Notes: generated by a model from the letters alone, not told the origin. A stretch of 64,000 nucleotides of DNA from Flavobacterium sp. LC2016-13 (GCF_009707955.1 NZ_WMDQ01000002.1:1-64000), one strand, 5' to 3'; positions 12,407 to 22,112 are shown, counted from the first letter of the stretch. A program made the numbers and translations.

Positions 12407-13615
12407 ATGTCAGTTTTAAACGGGAAAAAAATTTTACTGGGAGTTTCTGGTGGAATTGCAGCCTATAAAACAGCCTCATTAGTACGACTTTTTATAAAAG
12501 CAGGTGCACATGTCCAAGTGATAATGACACCTGCTTCTAAGGATTTTGTAACTCCATTAACGTTATCTACGTTATCAAAAAATCCTGTACATTCCAGTTT
12601 CTTTAATCAGGATGATGAAGATGCAGTTTGGAACAATCATGTTGAATTAGCACTTTGGGCTGATTTAATGTTAATTGCTCCAGCAACTGCTAATACATTA
12701 TCTAAAATGACAACAGGAAACTGTGATAATCTTTTAATAGCTACTTACTTATCAGCTAAATGTCCTGTTTATTTTGCTCCGGCAATGGATTTGGATATGT
12801 ACAAGCATCCTTCTACAATATCAAGTTTTAATGCCTTAAAGCAATTTGGAAACGTAATGATTCCTGCTGAAAGCGGCGAATTGGCAAGCGGTTTGTCCGG
12901 AGAAGGCCGAATGGCAGAACCGGAAAATATTATTGCTTTTCTTGAGGCTGATTTAGAAAGTAAACTACCATTAAAAGGAAAAAAAATACTAATTACTGCC
13001 GGGCCAACATACGAAGCAATAGATCCTGTTCGTTTTATAGGAAATCATTCTTCGGGAAAAATGGGATTTGATATTGCAAATGCTGCTGCAAATTTAGGAG
13101 CAAATGTTATTCTGGTTTCTGGACCAACACATTATAAGGTAAAAAACGCTGCAATTAAAGTTATAGATGTAGTCTCTGCGCAAGATATGTACGATGCCTG
13201 TCATTTGTATTTTAACGATGTTGATGTTGCAATTGCAGCCGCAGCCGTAGCAGATTATAAACCAAAAGTTGTAGCTTTACAAAAGATTAAAAAAGCAGCA
13301 AATGATTTTTCTATTGAACTTGAAAAAACAAAAGACATTTTAGCTTCTTTAGGAACAATTAAGCAAAATCAATTTTTAGTAGGATTTGCTTTAGAAACTG
13401 AAAATGAAATTGAAAATGCTAAGTTGAAAATTCAGAAAAAAAACTTAGATTTGATAGTTCTTAATTCACTGCAGGACGAAGGTGCCGGTTTTAAAAAAGA
13501 AACCAATAAAGTTACTTTTATTGACAAAAATTTTAAGATTGAACCAATGGAATTAAAAACAAAAGAATCTGTTGCTGTTGATATTATTAACAAAGTGATT
13601 TCTCATTTTTCATAA
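12407..13615 (+). CDS. coaBC: Bifunctional phosphopantothenoylcysteine decarboxylase/ligase CoaBC
   Basis: The 402-residue protein joins a flavin-binding decarboxylase (CoaC, residues 1-185) to a phosphopantothenate-cysteine ligase (CoaB, about 188-400). CoaC landmarks are GVSGGIAAYK, His78 in NHVELALWAD and GEGRMAEP. CoaB shows ITAGPTYEAIDPVRFIGNHSSGKMG and AAAVADYKP. Together they make phosphopantetheine on the way to coenzyme A. Compared with my memory of the E. coli enzyme, the PAMN motif reads PAMD (Asp128), and the position of the active-site cysteine is Ser161. This may be normal for the phylum. coaE, a later step, is in the same window at 19150. Confidence 0.96.
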   Translation: MSVLNGKKILLGVSGGIAAYKTASLVRLFIKAGAHVQVIMTPASKDFVTPLTLSTLSKNPVHSSFFNQDDEDAVWNNHVELALWADLMLIAPATANTLSKMTTGNCDNLLIATYLSAKCPVYFAPAMDLDMYKHPSTISSFNALKQFGNVMIPAESGELASGLSGEGRMAEPENIIAFLEADLESKLPLKGKKILITAGPTYEAIDPVRFIGNHSSGKMGFDIANAAANLGANVILVSGPTHYKVKNAAIKVIDVVSAQDMYDACHLYFNDVDVAIAAAAVADYKPKVVALQKIKKAANDFSIELEKTKDILASLGTIKQNQFLVGFALETENEIENAKLKIQKKNLDLIVLNSLQDEGAGFKKETNKVTFIDKNFKIEPMELKTKESVAVDIINKVISHFS

Positions 13616-13687
13616 GCAGCAATAGTCTTAAATCAAAAGTGAAATAAATAGCTGAATCGTATTTCGATAAAGCAAATAGTATCTGAT

Positions 13688-14575
13688 ATGAATAATAAAA
13701 TAGTTACTCTTTTAGTATTTTTAATTTTTGGCTTTACACAAGCACAACAGCTAAATTGTATTGTAACTATAAATACAGAGAGACTTCCAAATCCTAATCA
13801 GCAAGTATTTAAAACACTTCAAACATCATTGTCTGAGTTTGTAAATAAAACAGACTGGACAGGATCAGTTTTAAAACAAAACGAACGAATCAATTGCTCA
13901 ATGTATATTACATTGTCATCTAATAGTTCAGATCAGTTTTCGGGTACAATTCAGGTACAATCTTCAAGATTAATTTATAATTCAACTTATTCATCACCGG
14001 TTTTTAATTTTAATGATAAAGATTTCAATTTCAACTATACTGAATACGAACCTTTATTGTTTAATCCCACTACTTTTGAGTCAAATTTAGTATCTGTAGT
14101 TTCTTTTTACAGTTATATGATTTTAGGAATAGATGCAGATACGTTTCAAATGGGCGCGGGAAGTCCTTATTTTGAAACTGCACAAAATATTGCCAATGTT
14201 GCTCAACAAGGAGGTTCAAAAGGATGGACTCAATCTGATGGCGTTCAAAACCGTTATTTTCTAATAAACGATATGGTTTCACCAACGTATACTGATTTAC
14301 GTCAAACTATGTTTTTATACCATACAGGTTTAGACGGAATGAGCAATGATCTAAAAGTATCAAAAGAAAAAATTAAATCTTCAGTAATACTTTTAGCCAA
14401 ATTAAATTCGGTTAAACCCAATGCTTTTTTAACCCGTGTATTTTTTGATGCAAAATCAGATGAAATCGTTTCTATTTTTTCCGGCGGACCAAGTATTTCG
14501 GTTACTGATTTAACTGATGTTCTAAATAGGGTTTCTCCATTGAATTCTACTAAATGGTCTCAGATTAAATTTTAA
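13688..14575 (+). CDS. porD: Type IX secretion protein PorD (DUF4835)
   Basis: The 295-residue protein has a signal peptide ending FGFTQAQQ and then NCIVTINTERLPNPNQQVFKT, a hallmark start of the DUF4835/PorD family. FSGTIQVQSSRLIYNSTY, the ESNLVSVVSFYSYMILG region and RYFLINDMVSPTYTDLRQ also fit. In Porphyromonas, PorD is needed for type IX secretion, although its exact place in the machine is unclear. Its position between coaBC and recN is conserved in Flavobacterium. The product is expected in the periplasm or at the outer membrane. Confidence 0.87.
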   Translation: MNNKIVTLLVFLIFGFTQAQQLNCIVTINTERLPNPNQQVFKTLQTSLSEFVNKTDWTGSVLKQNERINCSMYITLSSNSSDQFSGTIQVQSSRLIYNSTYSSPVFNFNDKDFNFNYTEYEPLLFNPTTFESNLVSVVSFYSYMILGIDADTFQMGAGSPYFETAQNIANVAQQGGSKGWTQSDGVQNRYFLINDMVSPTYTDLRQTMFLYHTGLDGMSNDLKVSKEKIKSSVILLAKLNSVKPNAFLTRVFFDAKSDEIVSIFSGGPSISVTDLTDVLNRVSPLNSTKWSQIKF

Positions 14576-14632
14576 TTGATTTTATTCTAATTTTCACTTT
14601 CTTCATTAATTTTATATTTACATATTAATTCT

Positions 14633-16285
14633 ATGATTACTTCACTGTCGATTAAAAACTATGCTCTGATAGAAAAATTATCAATAGATTTTTCAAGAGG
14701 TTTTTCTATAATTACAGGTGAAACTGGTGCTGGTAAATCTATTATCCTTGGTGCTTTAGGATTGGTATTAGGAAAAAGAGCCGACTTAACTTCATTAAAA
14801 AATAAAGAAGAAAAATGTGTAATCGAAGCACATTTTGAAATTTCTAAATATAATCTGAAAGAGTTTTTTGAAGCGAATGATCTTGATTACGAAGATGAAA
14901 CAATTATAAGACGTGAAATTTTGCCTTCAGGAAAATCGCGCGCGTTTATTAATGACAGCCCTGTAAATCTTCAGGAATTGCAAGATTTAAGTTTGTTTTT
15001 GATTGATATTCATTCGCAACAGCAAACACAGGAATTATCAGATGAAAATGTTCAGTTTAAAATAATTGATGCCATTGCAAATAACTTTGATACAATTGCA
15101 ACCTATCAAAAATTATTAAAAAGCTATAAATCAGAAAAATCAAAACTAAATGCTTTGCTAAAAAAGCAAAGTGATTCAGGAAAAGAGCAGGAATACAATA
15201 CTTTTTTATTGAACGAATTGGTTTCGGCTAAATTAAAATCAGGAGAACAAGAAGAATTGGAAGCTGATTTTGAAAAGCTGAATAACGTTGAAATTATAAA
15301 AGAATCAATAGATAAATCGTTGGTAATTGCAAATGAAGAGCAATTTGGTGTATTTCATAATTTAAATGAAATCAAAACTTCGCTACAAAAAATAGCACCG
15401 TTTTCAGTTGAATATCAAACTTTATTTGAAAGAATTACAAGTGTAGCAATAGAATTTGATGATGTTTCAAGAGAACTGCAAAACGCTTCTGAAAAATTAT
15501 TAAATGATCCTGAAAAATTAGAATTAACCAATCAGAAATTGCAATTGATTTACAATTTGCAAAAGAAACATCAAGTTACTTCTGTAGACGAATTAATTCA
15601 GATTCAGGCAAATTTAGAAAATGCGGTTATCGAATTAGGAAATATCGAAGAAGAAATTGCTTCATTATTAAAATCAATCGAAGACAAAACAATAGAATTA
15701 GATGCTTTTTCAGCAACAATTCACCAAAACAGAGAAAATGCCATTCCGGTTTTATCAAATCAGTTAATTTCGATTTTAGAAACCTTAGGAATGCCAAATG
15801 TTCGTTTCAATATGGAACTTTTACCATCTGAAACCTATTTTCAAAATGGAAAAGACGAATTACAATTCTTATTTTCAGCCAATAAAGGAACTGATTTTGG
15901 ATTGTTGAAAAAAGTAGCTTCAGGAGGAGAAATGTCCCGTATAATGTTAGCTGTAAAAGCGATTTTAGCACAATATTCAAAACTGCCAACCTTAATTTTT
16001 GATGAAATTGATACAGGAGTTTCAGGAGAAATTGCTATTAGAATGGGCGAAATCATGAAAGAAATGAGTACTAAAATGCAAATATTTGCCATTACGCATT
16101 TACCTCAGATAGCCGCAAAAGGCGATTCGCATTTTAAAGTTTTCAAATCTACCGTTGGCGATGATACACAATCAGAATTGAAACTTTTATTTCCTAATGA
16201 AAGAATTACAGAAATAGCACAAATGCTTTCTGGAGCCAATATTTCTGATTCAGCATTAAATCACGCAAAAGAATTATTAAATTAA
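14633..16285 (+). CDS. recN: DNA repair protein RecN
   Basis: The 550-residue protein is an SMC-like ATPase. It has an N-terminal Walker A (GETGAGKSIILGALG, residues 30-44), long central coiled coils (about 150-370), the signature SGGEMSRIMLAVKAILA and Walker B LIFDEIDTGVSG, followed by ITHLPQIAAKGD. RecN holds DNA together during recombinational repair of double-strand breaks. The length is typical. Nine base pairs separate it from the TPR gene that follows. I see no LexA-type box in front, in line with the weak SOS signatures of this phylum. Confidence 0.97.
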   Translation: MITSLSIKNYALIEKLSIDFSRGFSIITGETGAGKSIILGALGLVLGKRADLTSLKNKEEKCVIEAHFEISKYNLKEFFEANDLDYEDETIIRREILPSGKSRAFINDSPVNLQELQDLSLFLIDIHSQQQTQELSDENVQFKIIDAIANNFDTIATYQKLLKSYKSEKSKLNALLKKQSDSGKEQEYNTFLLNELVSAKLKSGEQEELEADFEKLNNVEIIKESIDKSLVIANEEQFGVFHNLNEIKTSLQKIAPFSVEYQTLFERITSVAIEFDDVSRELQNASEKLLNDPEKLELTNQKLQLIYNLQKKHQVTSVDELIQIQANLENAVIELGNIEEEIASLLKSIEDKTIELDAFSATIHQNRENAIPVLSNQLISILETLGMPNVRFNMELLPSETYFQNGKDELQFLFSANKGTDFGLLKKVASGGEMSRIMLAVKAILAQYSKLPTLIFDEIDTGVSGEIAIRMGEIMKEMSTKMQIFAITHLPQIAAKGDSHFKVFKSTVGDDTQSELKLLFPNERITEIAQMLSGANISDSALNHAKELLN

Positions 16286-16294
16286 GCTATAGAT

Positions 16295-16816
16295 ATGGAA
16301 AGTTTAAGCTTCTACGAAAATCAATTTATTAAAGCAGATTCGTTAATATCTGAAGGAAATATTGCTGATGGTAAAGAAATGCTTGAGGAAATTTTATCTC
16401 AATATCCTGATTTTGGAAAGGCTCACAATCATTTAGGATGGATCTATTATAATAAGTTAAGCAATTATGATAAAGGAATTTATCATTATAAACTGGCTAT
16501 GAAATTTGATCCTAAATATCCAGCGCCTTATTTAAACTACACTTATTTGTTAATTGATATTGGAAGATATGCTGAAGCAAAAGAGCATATTGAATTTACG
16601 TTTAAGAATTTAGAAAACGTTGATTACTCATCATTTAACAGTGAATTAGGTAGAATGGCAGAGTACGAAAGCGAATATACTCCTGCTTATAACTATTATA
16701 AATTAGCCAAGAAAAATGCGTTAAACCCAAATTTTATTGACAATATGAATGCCAACATGAAAAGGGTTAAAGATAAAATGAGTATTTTTGAAAAATTAAA
16801 ACTGAAACTGAATTAA
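16295..16816 (+). CDS. TPR-repeat protein
   Basis: The 173-residue soluble protein is made of tetratricopeptide units. GKAHNHLGWIYYNKLSNYDKGIYHYKLAMKF-type helices are visible around residues 45-80, with PAPYLNYTYLLIDIGRYAEAKEHI after them. It has no signal peptide and ends in a basic stretch (FEKLKLKLN). TPR proteins act as protein-binding scaffolds; the partner here cannot be read from the sequence. The gene lies 9 bp after recN and 19 bp before fabV, so it is probably part of that transcript. Confidence 0.8.
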   Translation: MESLSFYENQFIKADSLISEGNIADGKEMLEEILSQYPDFGKAHNHLGWIYYNKLSNYDKGIYHYKLAMKFDPKYPAPYLNYTYLLIDIGRYAEAKEHIEFTFKNLENVDYSSFNSELGRMAEYESEYTPAYNYYKLAKKNALNPNFIDNMNANMKRVKDKMSIFEKLKLKLN

Positions 16817-16835
16817 TACGATAAATAATTACAAG

Positions 16836-18026
16836 ATGATTATAGAACCTAGAATGAGAGGATTTATTTGTTTGACTGCTCACCCAAAAGGAAGCGAACA
16901 AAACGTAAAAAATCAAATAGAATATATAAAATCAAAAGGTCCAATTCAAGGAGCTAAAAAAGTACTGGTTATTGGTGCTTCTACAGGTTTCGGATTGGCT
17001 TCAAGAATCACAAGTGCTTTCGGATCTGATGCAGCTACAATTGGAGTGTTTTTTGAAAAACCGCCAGTTGAAGGAAAAACAGCTTCTCCGGGTTGGTATA
17101 ATTCAGCAGCTTTTGAAACAGAAGCTCATAAAGCAGGTTTATATGCAAAAAGTATCAATGGAGATGCTTTTTCAAATGAAATAAAGAGACAGACTTTAGA
17201 TTTAATAAAAGCTGATTTAGGTCAGGTTGATTTAATTATTTACAGTTTAGCTTCGCCAGTTCGTCAACATCCTGTAACAGGAGTTTTGCACCGTTCTGTT
17301 CTAAAACCAATCGGACAAACGTTTACGAACAAAACAGTAGATTTTCATACAGGAAACGTTACTGAAGTTTCTATTGCACCGGCAAATGAAGAAGATATTG
17401 AAAATACTGTTGCAGTAATGGGCGGTGAAGACTGGACAATGTGGATTGATGCTTTAAAAGCTGAAAATTTATTGGCAGAAGGAGCTACAACAGTTGCTTA
17501 TTCTTATATCGGGCCATCATTGACAGAAGCAGTTTACCGTAAAGGTACAATTGGTCGTGCAAAAGATCATTTAGAAGCTACAGCATTCTCTATTACAGAT
17601 AGTTTAAAATCTATTGGTGGTAAAGCTTATGTTTCTGTAAACAAAGCTTTGGTAACACAAGCAAGTTCAGCAATTCCGGTAATTCCATTATATATTTCTC
17701 TTTTATATAAAATTATGAAAGAAGAAGGAATTCATGAAGGTTGTATCGAGCAAATTCAACGTTTGTTTCAAGACAGATTATACAATGGATCTGAAGTTCC
17801 TGTTGATGAAAAAGGAAGAATCAGAATCGACGATTGGGAAATGCGCGAAGATGTCCAGGCAAAAGTGGCTAAACTTTGGTTAGAAGCAACTACAGAAACC
17901 CTACCGGCAATTGGAGATTTGGCAGGATATAGAAATGATTTCCTTAATTTATTTGGATTTGAATTTGCAGGAGTTGATTATAAAGCTGAAGCAAATGAAG
18001 TTGTTGAAATTGAAAGCATAAAATAA
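16836..18026 (+). CDS. fabV: Enoyl-[acyl-carrier-protein] reductase FabV
   Basis: The 396-residue length and motifs identify the FabV type of enoyl reductase. VLVIGASTGFGLASRIT is the nucleotide-binding loop. The catalytic pair is Tyr234 and Lys243 in the Y-x8-K spacing special to FabV (VYRKGTIGRAK). IIYSLASPVR and GRIRIDDWEMREDVQ are also family signatures. The enzyme reduces the enoyl double bond with NADH as the last step of each fatty-acid elongation cycle. FabV enzymes are known to be much less sensitive to triclosan than FabI. Whether this genome also has FabI cannot be told from the window. Confidence 0.97.
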   Translation: MIIEPRMRGFICLTAHPKGSEQNVKNQIEYIKSKGPIQGAKKVLVIGASTGFGLASRITSAFGSDAATIGVFFEKPPVEGKTASPGWYNSAAFETEAHKAGLYAKSINGDAFSNEIKRQTLDLIKADLGQVDLIIYSLASPVRQHPVTGVLHRSVLKPIGQTFTNKTVDFHTGNVTEVSIAPANEEDIENTVAVMGGEDWTMWIDALKAENLLAEGATTVAYSYIGPSLTEAVYRKGTIGRAKDHLEATAFSITDSLKSIGGKAYVSVNKALVTQASSAIPVIPLYISLLYKIMKEEGIHEGCIEQIQRLFQDRLYNGSEVPVDEKGRIRIDDWEMREDVQAKVAKLWLEATTETLPAIGDLAGYRNDFLNLFGFEFAGVDYKAEANEVVEIESIK

Positions 18027-18048
18027 TTATAAATTAGTGCCATATATG

Positions 18049-18079
18049 AAAACCATTCGTCTCTACGAATGGTTTTTTT
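18049..18079 (+). terminator. Terminator after fabV
   Basis: AAAACCATTCGT and ACGAATGGTTTT form a perfect 12-bp stem with a CTCT loop, followed by T residues. It ends the transcript that contains fabV. Confidence 0.9.
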
Positions 18080-18091
18080 ATGAATATAACA

Positions 18092-18099
18092 TATCTTTG
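18092..18099 (+). promoter_or_regulatory. Candidate -7 element for the glycosyltransferase gene
   Basis: TATCTTTG matches TAnnTTTG and lies 50 bp before the ATG at 18150, just after the fabV terminator. The -33 region would fall inside the terminator and is not a good match. Confidence 0.4.
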
Positions 18100-18149
18100 T
18101 TAAAATTTTAAAGTTTAAAACAACTGCTACTTAATACGCATATTCCACT

Positions 18150-19148
18150 ATGATTTTTTCTTTAATTATACCCGTGTATAATCGCCCGGATGAAGTTGAT
18201 GAACTATTAGAAAGTTTGTCAAAATCTGATTATAATGAAGCTTTTGAAATTGTTCTAATAGAAGATGGTTCGTCAATTCCTTGTAAAGATGTTGTAATGA
18301 CATATCAGGGAAAACTGAATATTGCCTATTATTTTAAGGAAAATTCAGGACCAGGAGATTCAAGAAATTTTGGAATGCAGAAGGCGAGAGGTGATTACTT
18401 TATCATTTTTGATTCAGATTGTATCATTCCGCCAAATTATTTGACAGAAGTTTACAAGGAATTGAATAGAAAATATGTTGATTGTTTTGGTGGCCCAGAC
18501 AGAGCGCTGGCCAGTTTTTCGAATATTCAGAAAGCGATTAATTTTGCTATGACTTCATTTTTGACTACAGGCGGAATTCGTGGAGGATCAGAAAAGATTA
18601 ATAAATTTCAGCCACGAAGTTTTAATATGGGAATTTCGAAAAAAGCTTTTGAAGCTTCAAAAGGTTTTGGCAACATTCATCCGGGCGAAGATCCCGATTT
18701 ATCTATTCGTTTATGGAATCTTGGGTTTGAAACAAGACTGTTTCCAGAGGCTTTTGTGTATCATAAACGCAGAATTGACTGGGAAAAATTCTCTGTTCAG
18801 GTAAATAAATTTGGCAAGGCAAGACCTATATTAAATAGCTGGTATCCAGAACACAATAAGCTTACTTTTTTCTTTCCGACTGCTTTTTTATTAGGCTTAT
18901 TATTAGCTTTTTTACTGTTAATTTTCAATATTGATATATTATTACAATTATATTTCGTATATTTCGTTATAATTTTTCTTACAGCAAGTATTCAAAACAG
19001 AAGTTTAAGAATTGGGTATTTGTCTGTAATAGCAGTTTGGAAACAATTTTATGGTTACGGAACGGGATTTTTAGAATCATTTATAAAAATTATCCTTCTA
19101 AAGAAAAAACCACAAGAAGCTTTTCCTCGTATGTTTTTTAAAGTATAA
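18150..19148 (+). CDS. Family 2 glycosyltransferase with C-terminal membrane segments
   Basis: The 332-residue protein begins with a GT-A fold: SLIIPVYNRPDEV, VLIEDGSS, and the metal-binding IIFDSDC near residue 90. GEDPDLSIRLWNLGF supplies the usual catalytic acid region. Two hydrophobic segments near residues 240-285 anchor it in the inner membrane, followed by a basic tail. It would transfer a sugar from a nucleotide donor to an envelope or exopolysaccharide acceptor; donor and acceptor are unknown. Only one base separates its stop codon from coaE, so the two are co-transcribed although they share no obvious function. Confidence 0.9.
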   Translation: MIFSLIIPVYNRPDEVDELLESLSKSDYNEAFEIVLIEDGSSIPCKDVVMTYQGKLNIAYYFKENSGPGDSRNFGMQKARGDYFIIFDSDCIIPPNYLTEVYKELNRKYVDCFGGPDRALASFSNIQKAINFAMTSFLTTGGIRGGSEKINKFQPRSFNMGISKKAFEASKGFGNIHPGEDPDLSIRLWNLGFETRLFPEAFVYHKRRIDWEKFSVQVNKFGKARPILNSWYPEHNKLTFFFPTAFLLGLLLAFLLLIFNIDILLQLYFVYFVIIFLTASIQNRSLRIGYLSVIAVWKQFYGYGTGFLESFIKIILLKKKPQEAFPRMFFKV

Positions 19149-19149
19149 T

Positions 19150-19746
19150 ATGACAAAAGTTATTGGCTTAACGGGCGGAATTGGCAGCGGAAAAACAACA
19201 ATTGCCAATTATTTTAGTGAATTGGGAGTTCCTGTTTATATTGCTGATGATGGAGCCAAAAAAGTCATGCAGTCTGAAAGTATTATAAATGAAATAAAAA
19301 AAGTATTTGGCGAAGGTCTTTTTGAAAATGATATTTTAAACAGAGCTAAGCTTGCCGAAATTGTTTTTAATGATAAAGATAAACTTGCACAATTAAATGC
19401 AATCGTTCATCCGGCAGTAAAAAATGATTTTGAGGTATGGTTATTGCAACATAAAAATTACGAATATATAATATATGAAGTTGCTATTTTATTTGAAAGT
19501 GGCAGATATAAAGATTGCGATCTTATAATAACAGTTACTGCCCCGGAAGAAACTAGAATTGAAAGAGTCTTAAAGCGCGACAATACCACACGTGAGCAGG
19601 TTTTAAGCAGAATGCAAATGCAATGGAGTGATGAAAACAGAATTTCCAGAAGCAATTTTGTTATTAATAACGATAATCTTAAAAATGCCAGAAAAGAAGT
19701 TGTTAAAATTCTTAAAATATTGAATATTAAACAAAATCAGTCTTAA
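19150..19746 (+). CDS. coaE: Dephospho-CoA kinase CoaE
   Basis: The 198-residue protein has the P-loop GLTGGIGSGKTT at residues 6-17, then YIADDGAKKVM, LNAIVHPAV and YEVAILFESG, all standard for CoaE. It phosphorylates the ribose 3'-hydroxyl of dephospho-CoA, the final step of coenzyme A synthesis. Together with coaBC at 12407 this gives two steps of the pathway in the window. The stop is followed by a 59-bp gap before the histidine kinase gene. Confidence 0.96.
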   Translation: MTKVIGLTGGIGSGKTTIANYFSELGVPVYIADDGAKKVMQSESIINEIKKVFGEGLFENDILNRAKLAEIVFNDKDKLAQLNAIVHPAVKNDFEVWLLQHKNYEYIIYEVAILFESGRYKDCDLIITVTAPEETRIERVLKRDNTTREQVLSRMQMQWSDENRISRSNFVINNDNLKNARKEVVKILKILNIKQNQS

Positions 19747-19792
19747 ATGTTAATATTTGGTTAATGTATTATTTAGTATATTGTTAAAATAT

Positions 19793-19800
19793 TAATTTTG
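19793..19800 (+). promoter_or_regulatory. Candidate -7 element placing the kinase start at the mRNA end
   Basis: TAATTTTG ends only 5 bp before the ATG at 19806. If it is the promoter, the histidine kinase message would be leaderless or nearly so. No convincing -33 TTTG is seen at the usual distance. Confidence 0.4.
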
Positions 19801-19805
19801 TTTCG

Positions 19806-21392
19806 ATGAATAAATTATTTTTTAGAATACTTGTTTTGTTGATGAGCTTGTCTTTAATCGGGATAATTCTTGTCCAGGTATTTTGGTTCAACTCTTCGTT
19901 CAAAAATAATGACGAACAATTTAAATACCACGTTACACAGGTTATTGGCAATGTTGCTGATAAACTTGAACAGCAGGAAGAATACAGTTTTTACGATAAA
20001 TACAACCGTATAAAAGACAGTACTGGCAAAATTCCTAAAAAAGAAGATCTACTAGAGGTTCTTTATGTTCAGAGAAATACAAAAACAAATAAAACGATTG
20101 TATATTCTAATACACTTACTTCTGAAGATTATGATATAAGCGGATCGCTTTTTAATAAAAAATTCAGCAGTGAGAGATTTAAAAATTTCAGTTCAAAACG
20201 AGTAACAGAAGTTTACAATAATAATAACGGTATCGATAATAATGCTTTGGGACAAAGTATTATACCAGACTTAAAGATAGAAAAATCCGGTAGTTTAGAT
20301 ATTTTAAATAAAGTTCAGCAACAGATTCAGTATAAGGATATTGCTTCTCTAACTCCTATCGAAGGGAGAATTACAAAAGATAAGCTACATAAACTATTAC
20401 GTAAAGAGCTGGAAGAATATGGTGTAAAAACCAAGTTTGAATTTGGAGTTCTTAATAGCGGTTTGGCAACAAAGATAAAATCTGATGGTTTTCATTATGA
20501 TAAAGATGCGAGTTACCATATACCAATATATACTGATAATGAAGGAAATAGTAAATATGAATTATTCATTACGTTCCCTCATAAAAAGAAGTTCTTATTA
20601 TCAGAATTATTAAGCATAACTATATTATCAATCATTTTTACACTGATTATAATTATAGCTTATACAAGTGCATTGAACCAATTATTACGTCAAAAACATA
20701 TTTCTGAAATCAAAACAGATTTTATAAATAATATGACGCATGAGTTTAAAACTCCAATTGCGACAATAAATTTAGCGCTTGATGCGATAAAGAATCCAAA
20801 GATTATTGAAGATAAAGAAAAGGTTTATCGATATCTTCAAATGATTAGGGATGAAAACAAAAGAATGCACGCTCAGGTTGAAAACGTTCTTCGTATTTCT
20901 AAATTAGAAAAAAGAGAACTTGATATTACAAAAGAACCTACTGCAATTCATGATATTATTGATGATGCAATTGAGCACGTAAATTTAATTTTAGAAGACA
21001 GACAAGGAACTGTTGTAAAGCACTATAATGCTGCCAGAACAACATCTTTGATAAATGAAGTACATTTTACGAATGTCTTGGTTAATATTTTAGAAAATGC
21101 CATAAAATATTCTCCGGATGTTCCTGAAATTGAAATTTTTACAGAGAATGTTAAAGACATGATTCTGATAAAAGTTAAAGATAATGGCCTAGGTATGAGT
21201 AAAATTGCTCAAAAAAGAGTTTTTGAGAAATTTTACAGAGAACACACAGGAGATTTACATAACGTAAAAGGGCACGGTTTGGGTCTTGCGTATGTAAAAA
21301 GGATAGTTGAGGATCACAATGGTCAAGTATATGTTGAAAGCGAAAAAGGAAAAGGTAGCACCTTTATAATAAAAATACCATTAATAAATTAA
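19806..21392 (+). CDS. Membrane sensor histidine kinase
   Basis: The 528-residue kinase has an N-terminal membrane helix (about 8-30), a periplasmic region of some 230 residues, a second helix (about 268-290), and a cytoplasmic kinase core. The H box is NNMTHEFKTPIA. The ATPase domain has NILENAIKYS (N box), DNGLGMS (G1) and GHGLGLAYV (G2). It should phosphorylate the response regulator encoded 3 bp downstream. The build resembles RprX-type kinases of Bacteroidota, but the signal it senses is not visible from the sequence. Confidence 0.95.
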   Translation: MNKLFFRILVLLMSLSLIGIILVQVFWFNSSFKNNDEQFKYHVTQVIGNVADKLEQQEEYSFYDKYNRIKDSTGKIPKKEDLLEVLYVQRNTKTNKTIVYSNTLTSEDYDISGSLFNKKFSSERFKNFSSKRVTEVYNNNNGIDNNALGQSIIPDLKIEKSGSLDILNKVQQQIQYKDIASLTPIEGRITKDKLHKLLRKELEEYGVKTKFEFGVLNSGLATKIKSDGFHYDKDASYHIPIYTDNEGNSKYELFITFPHKKKFLLSELLSITILSIIFTLIIIIAYTSALNQLLRQKHISEIKTDFINNMTHEFKTPIATINLALDAIKNPKIIEDKEKVYRYLQMIRDENKRMHAQVENVLRISKLEKRELDITKEPTAIHDIIDDAIEHVNLILEDRQGTVVKHYNAARTTSLINEVHFTNVLVNILENAIKYSPDVPEIEIFTENVKDMILIKVKDNGLGMSKIAQKRVFEKFYREHTGDLHNVKGHGLGLAYVKRIVEDHNGQVYVESEKGKGSTFIIKIPLIN

Positions 21393-21395
21393 AAT

Positions 21396-22112
21396 ATGGA
21401 AAATAATAACAAAAGAATACTTTTAGTAGAAGATGACCTTAATTTTGGGGCAGTTCTTAAAGATTATCTAATGTTAAATGACTTTGAAGTTACTTTAGCT
21501 AAAAACGGTATGGAAGGTTTCGAGAAATTCAAGAAGGACGTATATGATTTATGTATTCTTGACGTAATGATGCCTTATAAAGATGGTTATACTTTAGCAA
21601 AAGAGATTAGAGAAAAAAATAGCGAAGTGCCAATTATTTTCTTGACTGCAAAATCTATGAAAGAAGATGTGCTAAAAGGATACAAAGCGGGTGCTGATGA
21701 TTATTTGAATAAACCTTTTGATTCAGAAGTTTTATTGATGAAAATCAAAGCGATCATTCAAAGAAAATCTGCAGATACAAAAGCAGAACAAGTTCAGTTT
21801 GAGTTTAATATTGGTAAATTCCACTTAAATTCTAAACTTAGATTTTTAACTTTCGAAAATGATGAGCCAATAAAATTATCTCCAAAAGAGAATGAATTGC
21901 TTAAAATGTTGATTCTTCATGAAAATGATTTAATGCCAAGAGAATTAGCATTAACAAAAATCTGGAGAGATGATAACTACTTTACTTCAAGAAGTATGGA
22001 CGTTTACATTGCAAAATTAAGAAAATATCTAAAATCTGACGAAGATGTTGAAATTTTAAACATTCACGGTGAAGGTTTCAGATTAGTTGTTAAAAGCAAA
22101 GTAACAGAATAA
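21396..22112 (+). CDS. OmpR-family response regulator
   Basis: The 238-residue protein has a receiver domain with acidic pocket LLVEDDLN, phospho-acceptor Asp56 in LCILDVMMP, LTAKS and NKPFD. A winged-helix DNA-binding domain follows (about 130-235) with IKLSPKENELLKML and SMDVYIAKLRKYL. It partners the kinase encoded immediately upstream and would act as a transcription factor. It resembles RprY of the RprXY pair. Target promoters are unknown. Confidence 0.95.
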   Translation: MENNNKRILLVEDDLNFGAVLKDYLMLNDFEVTLAKNGMEGFEKFKKDVYDLCILDVMMPYKDGYTLAKEIREKNSEVPIIFLTAKSMKEDVLKGYKAGADDYLNKPFDSEVLLMKIKAIIQRKSADTKAEQVQFEFNIGKFHLNSKLRFLTFENDEPIKLSPKENELLKMLILHENDLMPRELALTKIWRDDNYFTSRSMDVYIAKLRKYLKSDEDVEILNIHGEGFRLVVKSKVTE

